64,000 bases of DNA from Patiria pectinifera (taxonomy: Eukaryota > Echinodermata > Asteroidea > Valvatida > Asterinidae): the NCBI GenBank assembly GCA_029964075.1, contig CM057129.1, positions 11,399,430-11,463,429 on the forward strand, written 5' to 3'. Numbering within the stretch: position 1 is the stretch's first letter; every line of letters starts with the position of its first letter. The notes beneath the pieces are model-generated. The model saw only the letters and a program-made list of their open reading frames with translations, did not search any database and had not been told where the DNA came from. Of the stretch, positions 23,231-34,189 are shown piece by piece. A program made the translations under genes and the position numbers.

Positions 23231-24530
23231 GAGCGGTGGGATTGCCTATTCTTTTGGTTAAAAAGTTATAGGATCACGGCCTCTGGATCCACCCGTGCTT
23301 ACAATGCCGGCATATTGTCATCAGAAGCTTGTCTTTAGACACATAAACATTGATTTTCCAAAAATATTTCCAAAAACACTTGAAAAGGTGTGTTTCCGGG
23401 GGAAAAAACTTAGTTGACACGCCCCCAAATCATTTATTAATCTTCAAAATGTTCTTTTTAAAACGAGGTTGCATTTGAATTGCACCAAAAGGGTCTCATT
23501 ACAATTCTAAAATGTCCTAAAAGTCAAACCTCAAAGGAACAGGAACAAAATTTGACTTCGGCAGAGTTTTGAGTTAAACAACTATGTATATTATTGTTAT
23601 ACTACTGAAGGGAATGGATTCTTTGCTTGACTTGACAGTTGTTTCGAGTAATCAGAGTTTGACTTATCGAGATTTCACTGTACACTTTATGTTTTACCTC
23701 AAACATTTTAATTGGAATTCAGACGTTTTAGTATGTGGTTTTAGAATTAAAGTTAGACCAAATTGACTTTGAGAGTTTAATTCTTATCAAATACCCGTTT
23801 CTGATTTCACGCCAATATTTGTTGGAAAAATACGACACTATCACGTAATAAAATGTAGCGCTTGTCAGTTACAATACACAAACTGGTTGTAAGAAAAGTG
23901 TTTACACCACGAAGTAATCTTGATGTCATATGTATCGAATATAACTACTTAGAAAAAGTAACTTAATATTATTCAAAACTCTAGCTTTTGATGATTTAAT
24001 AAACTACCTGCCGTATTTTAAACTCTGATCCTACTGTTTCACTTTATTTCAAGTGTTTCAAACACTTTGGCAAACAAAACCCTTTGTTTGGAAGAAGTCA
24101 ATCGATTTCACAGGCAAGTAAAAACACAAAATCGTTTTGATTTATACTCCAATAGGAATCATATTTTGTCGTTTATGGCACACAACCTGTCTGACTCTCG
24201 TCAGCAATTTCTTCCAAATTCTGATGTTAAAACTGTAATTAACTGTAATCATAATTGCTTTGATATTAAATTTATTGCAGACTGAAGTAATTTACTTTGG
24301 AATGTTTCGTATGTTTTGATTTTTTTTTTATTTCGTTTGAATTTGGGTTGGTGATGGGTGGGATTTGAGGGTCGGGTGAGGGTCGAGGGTGGATGGGGGT
24401 TTAAGATGAAGGAAGATGTTGGAGATTGATGGTTGTTCAGTTTTGGGACAGCAGTTTCGGGAAATTGGGGGTATGGTAAGGGCTAAGGGTAGGTTGGTGT
24501 TGAAGAAGGGAGAGGGGGGCGAGCTCACGT
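23231..24530 (+). repeat. Conserved 3'-flank block of unit B
   Basis: Matches the unit-0 flank (GGTGTGTTTCCGG, GACACGCCCCCAAAT), then the segments shared with the other units (GACACTATCACG, ACACCACGAAGTAATC, AACTACTTAGAAAA, GAAGTCAATCGATTTCA). It ends in the G-rich GGGTTGGTGATGGGTGGG block at 24335-24525. The minus-strand proline-rich ORF at 24328-24528 is a composition artefact. Confidence 0.6.
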
Positions 24531-25144
24531 CCCCTATAAAAACAAACGGTTTTGGTTGTCTATAGTCAGTTTTAGTTTCCCTCCACTGAGATTCCCTCCA
24601 GAGAATCCCCCCTCAAACGAATTAAATTTCCCAAACTGGAAGAGTAGCCATTTAAAAAAAAAAAAAAAGAATCCATCCGCAACATGGCTAAATAGCGCCA
24701 CTTTTGGACCCAATTGCATCCACAATGCTCAGAATTGGAAGCCCCAAGTGCAAACCAGAGGTACAATGTCGTAATCTTCAATCCACTAATTCCATGGCTC
24801 TCAAATATAGAATAATTTGAATGTGTAACTTTTATTCATAAGCTCAGGGGATGGATCTTTGGCCTATTTACTGGGATACCCTAAGAAGGTTATTTGCTAA
24901 ATATTTCCAGGAGAACACTCACAATTTGCGACAGGGTAGCACAGCAGGTTAGCAATCGTGATTAGTGCACAACGCCGCAGATGAAAGAGGTGAGAAAATG
25001 GATCTCAGAGCTACAAAATAATGGGATCTAAATGTCTTAGGATGATCGGGGCGGTGAGGAGGATTGAGCCACTCCTCTTCCATGAAATGTCCCATATGAT
25101 CAACGTCTCAAATAGCCTCTCCTAATTCAAACTCCTACTGCCTG
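24531..25144. other. Intergenic stretch between unit B and unit C
   Basis: Contains TAGTTTCCCTCCACTGA (also at about 11327) and a poly-A tract at about 24653-24668. No gene or clear repeat was recognised. Confidence 0.4.
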
Positions 25145-25565
25145 GCTCGAGGTCTGAAGGCGGGTTTCTTGCGCCTTAATACCAGTTTGCTCCGGGCAGG
25201 TGGAGACAACAACTCCGATTTCAAACACTTATCGAGCAGCCATCGATCAGTGCTACTGTGTGGATGCGAAACATGGACTCTAACTCCTACGAGTCGGAGA
25301 CAAAATCGCAGCCGGTCGGATGCAGTTAGCAGGCCACTGTTACCAGCACTCGCAGCTGGAGACACACAAAGTCATTCTCTGGAAACCAACCCACGGATAC
25401 AGCAGGCGAGGAAGACCGAAAATATCTTACACCGGGGTGCTGCAAAAGGACACCGGTGTAGAATCGACAGACAAACTGGCCCCCTCGTGCGGGACAGAAT
25501 TAAGTGGAAAAGCCATAGGCCTACTCGAGCCAGCCTGTGGAAAAACGAGTTTTGACTTTTGAACC
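25145..25565 (+). pseudogene. 3' fragment of a LINE, at the left edge of the C/D duplication
   Basis: The plus frame 25320-25562 reads HCYQHSQLETHKVILWKPTH, then GYSRRGRPKISYTGVLQKDTG, the C-terminal tail typical of LINE pol proteins (LW.P.HG...RGRP..SY...L..DTG). From about 25244 it is collinear with the 3' end of the longer LINE at 34190-36290. It is frame-broken and truncated. The left breakpoint of the large C/D duplication falls inside this fragment. Confidence 0.75.
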
Positions 25566-25629
25566 GAAAAGTTTTCATTGTTTTGACCGAAAGGTTATTT
25601 ATGAATGGGAATAAATATGTGCTAGGTCG

Positions 25630-25751
25630 GTATTTAACACGATGTTTAAGACTGGTTGGAGTCTGGAATGCTGATAATTGCCCTCTGCTTCGCCTTGGGT
25701 AAATATCAGCATTCCAGACTCCAATCAGTCTTAAACATAGTGTTTAACACC
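25630..25751. repeat. Foldback repeat, arms of about 47 bp (unit C)
   Basis: Arm 1 contains TTTAAGACTGGTTGGAGTCT then GGAATGCTGATA. Arm 2 reads TATCAGCATTCCAGACTCCA then ATCAGTCTTAAA and TGTTTAACACC. The loop holds GCCCTCTGCTTCGCCTTGGG. It could form a long RNA hairpin and is of MITE type. The same structure is present in unit D (36326-36448). Confidence 0.8.
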
Positions 25752-27454
25752 TCTAAAGCACACATGTATTTCCTTATTATTCTATATTTTCGTCATTGAC
25801 TATTAACATTTAATTATCTGCACCTCTCATATTCACATTTAGTATTGCTAATACATTACCGTATTTATTGACTGTTTCTCTTATCTGACAGCCATAAACA
25901 AATTGTTTTGTTTATGTTTGCATTACAAGAGTTTTAGTTTCAATTTGTTTGTGTATTTCATCAACATTTTTTTTTTTTAAGTATTAACAATCAACGCACG
26001 CGTGTATGCTACAACATGTACATATATTCTAGACCAATGCCCTCAATAGCTACGTAGCGTCCATTTCCACTCGACATCCTCTCCATCCCCGGATCTTCAC
26101 CAGTTCCAAGTTGACGGTTCCCCAAATAATAACAAGGAATTAACTCTGCTGGTCAAAATAATGGCCTAACTGAAGCCTTTTCACAAGTTCAACCTGACTC
26201 TCACCGGTATATGACCGAGAGGCGAAACAGCAAGGCGTTTTGATCGGAGACTATAATGCACACGCCGAGAAAGTGACTTGCGGGGTTTTCCAAGTCCCGG
26301 CTTCATTCCATATATACAACTGCAGCTCCATTGCAAAACCGCATGCCCAAAGCCGAACACGGAACGAAGCCGCAGTTTGGGAAACACCTTACTACAGTAG
26401 GCCTTAATTTGACTTCGGGCGTTTTGTAAGTTTAGGCTTTGTCTCTGGCTTCGGAACATGGCCATCAATGTTAAGCCCCTAAACACATCAGTGGCTTTTT
26501 TCACCGGGTTTGGGAGGAGGGGGAGGGTCTCGTGATCGTTCAACGACCGCACCCCACACTTATATCGGCGCTACGCCATTGCTTAAGAGATTATTAAATG
26601 TCGAGATGATTAAACAAAAAGAATGACACCTTCTGGTGTGATTAATTTGTCCGGATATCACCAAGGCTAAAGTTCAGGATGACTCGTTATGCGGAAGTCA
26701 ATAAATAACAAACACAGTAAATCTGGTCATGCAATACATGCCTATCTTGTTTATATGGGGGGATATTTATCTTAATTCATTTTACGTTCTATTGTTGAAT
26801 TGTGTCATTAGTTTAGCTAACTAATTGTGCTTTGTAAGTCCATCATAGAACAACATATATTCCTGCATTTCTGGGAAGGTTCATTCGGACTGGGGTTTAC
26901 ACAATTCTAAAAACGCACGTCCAACAATACAAGGCTGCCGAAATATGATACAAGGCTGACAGCAAAGTTCATCGAAGTTCACTTAACTTTCTTCCAACTT
27001 GTATGTAATGTATCTTAGTCTTTAAAATCCCCAATAATAAATAACAATGCCTTACCCATGGCACGACTATAGACACGGCGTACATGAGCCCCCCTTCCCC
27101 TTCCCCCTCCCCCTTTCATCCCCCTCCCATCTCACTGCTTCCCTCTCCCCTTCTTCCCCTTCCCCTCACTGCCCCCCGCCAGGGGAAGACATTAGTCCCT
27201 CTCCTCTTCCCTTGTGCTCCAATTTGAGAGGCTGACTTGAACAAAATGCACTGTTGTATAACAGTACGTTTCATCTGAGTTAAGTGCATTCATATAATGC
27301 ATCAAGGCGCTCCCAGATTTAAGTTAAATCTACTTTGGCTGCCATCTTGACTACGATTTGATTCCTCGTGCAATCCTAAATAAATCGAAACAATTCAATG
27401 GACTGAAGTGCCAACTGCACATTTAATGAATCACGGCCAGTGTACGTCAATTTT
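25752..27454 (+). repeat. Upstream block of unit C
   Basis: Non-coding block shared with unit B (13900-15625) and unit D (36449-38170). C-rich tract at about 27085-27220 (CCCCTTCCCC repeats), whose proline-rich ORF is not credible. The minus-strand ORF 26181-26552 overlaps a well-conserved segment but its frame is broken in units B and D. Confidence 0.6.
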
Positions 27455-27792
27455 CAATCCACCAATCAAAGTAAATCACCCAACAAGTCGGTGATCACCA
27501 GTGAGTGGTTTCTGATTGACAGGTTGTATGTGTCAATCACAAATCGTGTGTTTTTAGATGTACGTGTCACCGACATCCATATCCACCAATAAGATGCGGC
27601 TATTTGAGTGTCTGTGACACAAGTTTTGATTCTGACTGTATAGCATCAACCACATTGACATCACTTCCGTCGCATTAACATGAAGCGAGTCGGTGATGTC
27701 TGAGTGACAGCGACCAGGGACCAATCACAAACCGGGCCAGTCACTGCTTTTGAAATCTAAGGCAATATTTAAGCCACGAGCAATCTCTTCAC
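27455..27792 (+). promoter_or_regulatory. Promoter of C1q-like gene C
   Basis: CCAATCAAAG, TGATTGACAG (27513-27522) facing TGTCAATCA (27531-27539), CCACCAATAAGATGCGGCTA, CCAATCACAAACCGGGCC and TATTTAAG (27766-27773). The CACGTG of copies A and B has decayed here to TCGTGTG, and the third PBX-MEIS-like site to TGAGTGACAG. Confidence 0.75.
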
Positions 27793-27873
27793 TCCTCACA
27801 ACGACGCAGCTCCTCTTCATCCTCACGTACACGACAACCCGATAGAACTGATTGCAAGAACGAGATTTGCTTG
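27793..27873 (+). other. Noncoding exon 1 (5' UTR) of gene C
   Basis: TTCACTCCTCACAACGACG through GCAAGAACGAGATTTGCTTG, then donor GTGAGT at 27874. Conserved with the other units; no conserved frame. The start is approximate. Confidence 0.65.
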
Positions 27874-29823
27874 GTGAGTGTTTCAAACAATTAATTGTTG
27901 TTTTTTCCTTTTCTTTTTCAGAAACAAAAAAAGTTGCCTTTTTTGCACATAGTGCTGTTTCAATAAGCGTGGGACTATTCTTAAGATTATTGCTGAGCGC
28001 GGTAGCCGTCTTGAAATTTCCCCTTTCTCTAACTGTACTTGCTTGAGGACTAAAACATCACGATTTTTCTGAACAAAACTTCAAGTGAAACTGGTATTGC
28101 GTGACTACTGATACACGATTGTTAACAGCCAAACAAGCACGCCAAAATTCGATCCGCAACATTTTGTGTACATGATTTTTGAGTTACCTTCAAACTTTGT
28201 TAACAACAGTGTGGCTAGTTGAAAACAAACGCTCTATGGTTTCACTATTAGAAGGCGCAAATATGAACGGACCGGATGATCATGCAAACAGTTTTATTCT
28301 AGTTCAAATTGCTTTAACTAACTGGATTCATTTCGGATCATGTTTAGAGTTGATATTTGTAGACATTATTCGGCCCTGCTGCATGCTCTGCTCTCAGCCT
28401 TAAAAATTCGAAACACATGAATTTGAATTGAGTGACGTTTGCATGTAAAGGTTTCCACTCAACATGCCACTACATGTATTAAGATTCTGTTGAATATTTT
28501 TTGAAACACCGATAGTGGTATTCACGAGTCGGCCATATTGTATTGAGAATGAATTGAAATCTTGATTTCTGGAACTTGTGTAGAGAAATGACGGCAAGTT
28601 AATTACTAATTGAGTCCATTATGCTTAATCAGTGAATAATTTCAAACTTGTAATTTAACGTTCCCTAAGGTGTAAAGCCAGATAAAAAAAAAAAAACTGA
28701 CAGTAAAATAAGGCTGCATTATGCCTGCATAAAAAGTCTGGCGCCATCCCATTCAACAGTTAACAATTAATGAAATACATTTAGGGAACTCGACAAAAAT
28801 GGCAAAGTCGTGAATAAGGCCCATTTGGCTTCATGCATGTATATGAACACTAAATTATTGTGCAGTAAATCCGACATATTTTCTGGGACATACTTTGTTG
28901 AGAAACAGATGGTGGCTGATGCTAATAGCCAATCCGGTGTTCTAATTTCCCACCCGGTTAAATATAGTTATTTTTGTAACGACTGTTAACTTGAATGCCA
29001 CCTGTAATATTTTCGCCACTATTTCCTTGGTATGAGATCATTTTCCGTTATTAATGCAGAAATTGTAAGCTCACTGTGATTCTCACAACCACAAATTCAA
29101 GCACATTTTGAGCCAATGAATTAAAGAAACATAGGATCATTTACCTTTGGTGCATTTCGTTTGTTACAAGCAACATAATTTCTTAATATCTTTAGTAAGG
29201 CCCTCAACATCTATTTAACCTGTTGAAGTTTAAACTCAGTAAATACGTACATTTTGAGGAACCTGTTGAAGATTCAGCTCAGATAGAAGATAGGTACATT
29301 TTGAGGAAAATGTATGTGCAATGTTTTGATTCTTGTAATGGAATTCCGTCTCCAACAACGTACAACAGCGTGACGTGAACGTGGGGTCACTTTTTAAACC
29401 GAATCCATACAAGGGTTTTCCGAACGATTTAAGGGAATTAGAAACCGGTCATATCTTCACTTATGACATTGCAAAGTTTCTGTCATGATATAGGTACTTG
29501 TTCTGACATTGCGATATGATCTCACGGGACTTAAACTTGATTTTGGTGACATATTTCGACAAAATTCTCATTTTGTGATTAATTCGTTCGATTCCAAACT
29601 AGTAAATCCTCAAAAAAAGATGATTGTTGATCAAACGTAAGTCCAGTCAGAGCCGTTGGTGAACACAATTCACCAAAAAAAAAAGAAAAAAAAAGAACTG
29701 AATCCGGAATCACAGAGATTTGTTGCGGTGTTTTCGTGTGAAATTAAGCTATGCCTTCCCTACAAGTCCCCAAGTCATCTCCGAGCGAATTTTGAATGAC
29801 TATTTTTTTTGTATTATTTTCAG
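27874..29823 (+). other. Intron 1 of gene C
   Basis: No gene. Poly-A tracts near 28684-28696 and 29677-29696. Its sequence is nearly the same as intron 1 of gene D (38593-40549) and only patchily like that of genes A and B. Confidence 0.6.
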
Positions 29824-29886
29824 CTAGCAATCTGCTCGAGTGTCGAGGATTCCTGTCCTGATAGAATTCCAAAACGTTACTTCAAG
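29824..29886 (+). other. Noncoding exon 2 (5' UTR) of gene C
   Basis: Acceptor TTATTTTCAG, body GCAATCTGCTCGAGTGTCGA, donor AAG|GTAAGT. 63 bp, the same length and layout as exon 2 of gene D. Confidence 0.75.
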
Positions 29887-31229
29887 GTAAGTGAATATTA
29901 CTTAATAATTACCTCAATCAAGCATCTCAATAAAGACATGATTTGGTAGAAGAATTATGTTTTCATATGCATTGATACATTTTGAGTCAAAACTATAACA
30001 GATTGTGTTCAGTGTGTCATATTGAATCAGTTGGAGAGCCCCTCGACAGAAACCATGTTTCTTTACGGTAATCCAGCGGGAGCTGGTTAAATATTATACT
30101 GTGTATGTTTTGTCTAAAATGTTTATGTATGTTTCTAAGTATATAATTTTGTTGTTTGTTGTAACGAAATCTTTCCCGGAAAATGAAATAAATGTAAATG
30201 TAAAAATGTAGAGAACTGACCACCATCCTAAAGTCCTTTTGAATTTAAGAAATATCGATCATCACGTAAAATAAGTCGGAGGAACCATGGGCGGATTCAG
30301 GATTTTTGGCCATCAGCAAATCAACGCTGAAATGTAGACAGGTTTTATTTTGTCCAGACACTTGACTCCATAAAATCAAGGGGGGGGGGGGGGGCTCGTA
30401 CCTTACTTCAATTGTGTGCGCCTTCAAATCCGACGATTATTAACATTATATTACAGAATAGTGTACAAATACCCCCTAACAACTGGCTCAGAAGCTGGCT
30501 CTGTACGTATTTTGTGCACAGGCGGAGTTTTATTACCAGCATATGTTCGGGTGTCAAAGCTGGGAGACCGGTTTTTGCATTGATTTAAAGGAATTTCTGT
30601 AAAAAGAAAAAAACAAAACAGACCTGCGGGAGGGTGGGTGTTTGACCCCCCCCCCCCTCCCGATCCCGGCGACTGGGAACACAATGTTCAGCCAGTGCAG
30701 TGCTGAGAAGACCAAAATACCTCCTTATATGGACTGACAGGTTTAATTTTCGGCCGAATTCGTCCAAGTGATATTCATAAATCATGTTCCTCATAATTCA
30801 TGATCAGAATAAAAGAAGTTTTGTTAATTATAGTCTCCCCAGCGGTCCGTTTTCAGATTAGTCAGATTTAGACTTCAATTTAGACAAAGAGCAGATTTTC
30901 GTCTTAAATAATTCGGCGATGCTCGCCAAACTGTTACCTTCATTTTCGTCTCCGGGAAATGAATTCCCTTTAATGAGAATGTTTAAAGAGAAGCTTTGAT
31001 CAGTGATGTTTGAGAAAATCTTCACATTTTTCACATGTTAATAATGTATGAACTTATTTTTAATTTAAACGACGCAAAGTTTCAAAAGTCTAACTCTTAT
31101 TCAATTTCTCCAGTTTTCTCTGACCTCAATTTTGTTTATCTCGTCTTTCCCTATTATTTTCGATATTTGTTTGTATTTACTTTTTATTGGTTTTTGTTTT
31201 TTTGTTTTTGTTTTGTTTGTTTTTAACAG
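29887..31229 (+). other. Intron 2 of gene C
   Basis: No gene. Poly-G tract at about 30379-30393 and poly-C at about 30648-30657. It contains the segment of about 350 bp missing from gene D. It ends in a long T-rich tract and TTTTAACAG before the ATG. Confidence 0.6.
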
Positions 31230-32057
31230 ATGAACAAGTGCATGGCAACCATTATTTCAATCGCCCTCCTTCTGGGTAACTCTGTCAAGCTCCGAGCTTC
31301 CGTTACTGGGCCGGTTCCCTCGGACGGTGATGGTCCTGCGTCTCAGGTGTGTCAGCAGTGCTGCCAGGGACCTGCTGCAATACCCGGCATACCAGGTCTG
31401 CCTGGGCCAGTAGGACCGATGGGGCCGTACGGTCAGCCGGGGTCAAAGGGCGATGCAGGTCAGCAAGGTGAGATTGGCTCCATTGGACCTATGGGTGAGC
31501 GGGGAGCACATGGGAACACTGGGCCTAAAGGTGATGATGGGATTGGTCTGCCCGGCAAGATAGGTCCGAGAGGGCTACCTGGTTTTGTTGGAGGAACTGG
31601 GGAAACTGGTGTCAAAGGTCAGAAGGGTGAGCCAGGGGAGACACCAGACGACTCCAACCAGCGGATGGCATTCACCGTGGTGAGGACGAGCCAATCGGGT
31701 ACCTCTACGAGTCACGACACCCGCTTGCCATTCCAGGAGACCGAAACGCTTTTGTTGGGTACCAGCTTCGATCTCGAGACTGGCACATTTACCTGTACAG
31801 TGCCGGGCACCTACGTGTTTACATTTTCTGTGCTTCAATATACTTCAAGCACTATCCTCACCATACATCTGAAGAAAAACAACGAATGGGTTGTCACTGG
31901 ATTTAGCGGGAAGTCGTCTTATCAAGAGCAGGTGTCTGGGAGCGCGGTGCTGGTGCTGCACCGTGAAGACACGGTGTATCTTACCATACACGGTCGGGCG
32001 GGTAGTAGTTCATTTCACTACACCTCATTCAGTGGCTTCCTCCTTTACCCCGAATAG
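31230..32057 (+). CDS. Secreted collagen-like C1q-domain protein, gene C
   Basis: 275 aa. The ATG starts the coding exon directly after acceptor TTTTAACAG. Signal peptide ([14 protein letters not shown]), VCQQCC, about 30 Gly-X-Y triplets with the GIGLPGK break and one Gly-Ala-His triplet (GERGAHGN), then a C1q domain ([28 protein letters not shown]). It differs from its close paralogue D mainly in the C1q loops (for example TGFSGKSSYQ against TGYSSDTRSQ) and by lacking one GQK triplet. No AATAAA at the stop, unlike genes A and B; AATAAA motifs lie at 32525 and 32539. Probable role: soluble multimeric recognition protein of innate defence. Confidence 0.9.
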   Translation: MNKCMATIISIALLLGNSVKLRASVTGPVPSDGDGPASQVCQQCCQGPAAIPGIPGLPGPVGPMGPYGQPGSKGDAGQQGEIGSIGPMGERGAHGNTGPKGDDGIGLPGKIGPRGLPGFVGGTGETGVKGQKGEPGETPDDSNQRMAFTVVRTSQSGTSTSHDTRLPFQETETLLLGTSFDLETGTFTCTVPGTYVFTFSVLQYTSSTILTIHLKKNNEWVVTGFSGKSSYQEQVSGSAVLVLHREDTVYLTIHGRAGSSSFHYTSFSGFLLYPE

Positions 32058-32779
32058 TCAAACACAATAACCACGCCTAGTATATACACGATCACGCGCG
32101 TCGCCGAATTTTCAAGCGCTCCACCGTATATCCGAAAAAAAACATCTAATTAATGAGTAAGTGTAAAATTAAAATTCTTTCAATTTTATCAAAATAATTC
32201 AGTTGAATACTGTGTTACATGTACTTTAATAAGTGCATACGCAGAACGGTTTTACGGCATTGGATTAAAATATGGTTTGGAGTGCTTAATAGTAGCACCG
32301 TGTGGTATCGTTTAAGTATCATTTAAAACAAATCTTACAGCCAACTCAACCTTTTTTTTCGAATAAGGTAAACATTACATTTACTGTCAAGCATACATTG
32401 TAATTTGAGAGATACTCCTGTATATTCAAATGCATTTTTGGTCATGGATTCGTTTTCTTTGTATGAACTGAATATAAAATCTGAATAGGCAGCCGACGAT
32501 TAGTTTACCAAAGTTCAAATTCAAAATAAATACAAATCAATAAATCTGTCACTTGTAATTACCATTCACCTGAAAACAAACGTTTCGGTTGCCCTTTTGT
32601 CACTGGATGCCCTGAGAGATTTCGAATGTTCTCTCAGGTTTCTGAGTTTTGTTGATTGATCATGCATGCCACAGACATCAGCAAAAACTGATTTCCCCCA
32701 AAACGTCTATCTATTCTTTCAAACTTTAATTACTTGAAAGTCGCAGATAAGGAGTTCGAGGCTCTTCCTTGGGCGGGCG

Positions 32780-32909
32780 CACTGCAAAAACTGTAGTGTT
32801 AAATTTACACCATTGGTATCTATATAGGACCATCTGGTGTTAAATTTTACTGGTGTTGTCCTATATAGATACCGAATGGTGTTTAATTAATACCACAGTT
32901 TTTGCAGTG
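32780..32909. mobile_element. 130-bp foldback MITE with CACTGCAAAAACTG ends (unit C)
   Basis: Ends CACTGCAAAAACTGTAGTGT and ... CACAGTTTTTGCAGTG are inverted. A second inner pair, GGTATCTATATAGGAC / GTCCTATATAGATACC, makes the element almost fully palindromic. It interrupts a GGGCGG..ACACGCCCC stretch that is continuous in unit 0 (about 305-320). Also in unit D at 43236-43365, but not in 0 or B, so it arrived before the C/D duplication. Confidence 0.85.
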
Positions 32910-34185
32910 TGGGGACACGCCCCGTTATCATTTATTAAACTTCACAAGTTCTGGTGTATAAGCTTGCAGTTGAATTTCACAATAATGACCCATAACATTC
33001 TCAAGTTTCATACTTTATTTTATTATTTTCCTCCCGTGATTTGTTTACTTGCAGCTATAGTATTGACGGTGAAAATTCATATCAAAAAATTGTTTATGAT
33101 TTATTGCAATGTTTGTTTTTACACTATCACAGAATAAAATCAACCCAATTGTTGTCTAACGCGTATCAGGAAGGGCCTATAACACAGCAACAGTTTATAA
33201 TTGGTCCTCAAAAAAGTGTTTCTTAATTTGTTTAGTACATTCTGATTATTATAGCTCTGTTTGGCAGTTTCAATAAATTACAACACAAAGTAATTATAAT
33301 AATGCGATACGTATCGAATACAACTACTCAGAAAATGCAAATAATTAATAAAACTCCAGCTTTTGATAATGTGGACAACTACATGCCGCGTTTTTAAAGC
33401 TCCTTCGGCTGGACTTCATTAGTACCAAAAACCACGCTTGTTTTACACTCCATGTTTTGAAGAATTCAATCGAATTGATGGAAAAGTACAAAGACTTTTC
33501 ATACATTGCACTTGGATTGAAACGATTGTTACAGTAATAAATGATGAGATACCAATCTGACTCTCGCGTACACATTTTTTTGAAGTAATGTTTAATCGGT
33601 TTTGCTTCATCAATATAGCTTTGCTATTAAAAGTATTGCAGACAAAGTCCAGTTGTTTATTGTGTATGATTTAAAGTTTGAACTTTTTGCTAGTCAGGAT
33701 GATTCAATTTGGGGCTGGGGTTAAAAATCAGATGCAGATTGGGCTGAGGGTGGGTGGGGTTACAGTTAGGGTCGGTGGGCAGAGGCATAAATCCGCATAA
33801 GCGAGGGGGGGGGGTTGGTGATAACACACCGCCTATGTACTTGCCAGCAAACTGTGGAAATTCGAAAAAAAAGGTGGGGGATGGACAGCAGGAGACACTA
33901 GGGGCACTGTTGACCATAAAAATGTGCTTACGTCCATTAACACATAAGGCGTGTGTGTTGTTTGTTCTTTTTTGTATTTACCTAAACTTATTTGTTTGAT
34001 TATTTTTGTTATTCTTATCACAACACTCGGGGGTGTGATCCAATGGCCAAGCATCCCCCTTATTAAAATAAAGTGTGGGGATAAATCCTTCCTAACACCA
34101 CTCCCTGATTTACGCCCATATTGGTGGGAGTGTATGGGTTGCTAGCTCTATTGTTGGTGGGGGTATAATGTGGGCAGTGGCGTAT
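32910..34185 (+). repeat. Conserved 3'-flank block of unit C
   Basis: Shares the ordered segments of the other unit flanks (AACACAAAGTAATTATAAT, GAATTCAATCGAATTGATGG) and the G-rich block at 33690-33790. No gene. Homology with unit D stops at about 34185, where the LINE begins. Confidence 0.65.
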
Positions 34186-34189
34186 CCAG

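Larger units (their letters stand above)
25244..34185 (+). repeat. Array unit C: left copy of the large direct duplication
   Basis: From the LINE 3' piece to the sequence GTGGGCAGTGGCGTATC, this segment is collinear with 35945-44680, with few differences per 60-base line. Visible indels are an extra segment of about 350 bp in C (about 30535-30885) missing from D near 41270, and about 100 bp in D (about 42722-42830) missing from C. The unit holds promoter, two UTR exons and the coding exon of gene C. Confidence 0.85.

Noticed and set aside
24328..24528. Proline-rich ORFs over the G-rich blocks (also near 1000, 15300, 27100, 37800)
   Set aside because: Produced by C- or G-rich low-complexity DNA; frames are not conserved between units.
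26181..26552. Minus-strand ORF repeated at 37010-37258
   Set aside because: It lies in a conserved non-coding block; the frame is broken or shortened in other copies and resembles no known protein.
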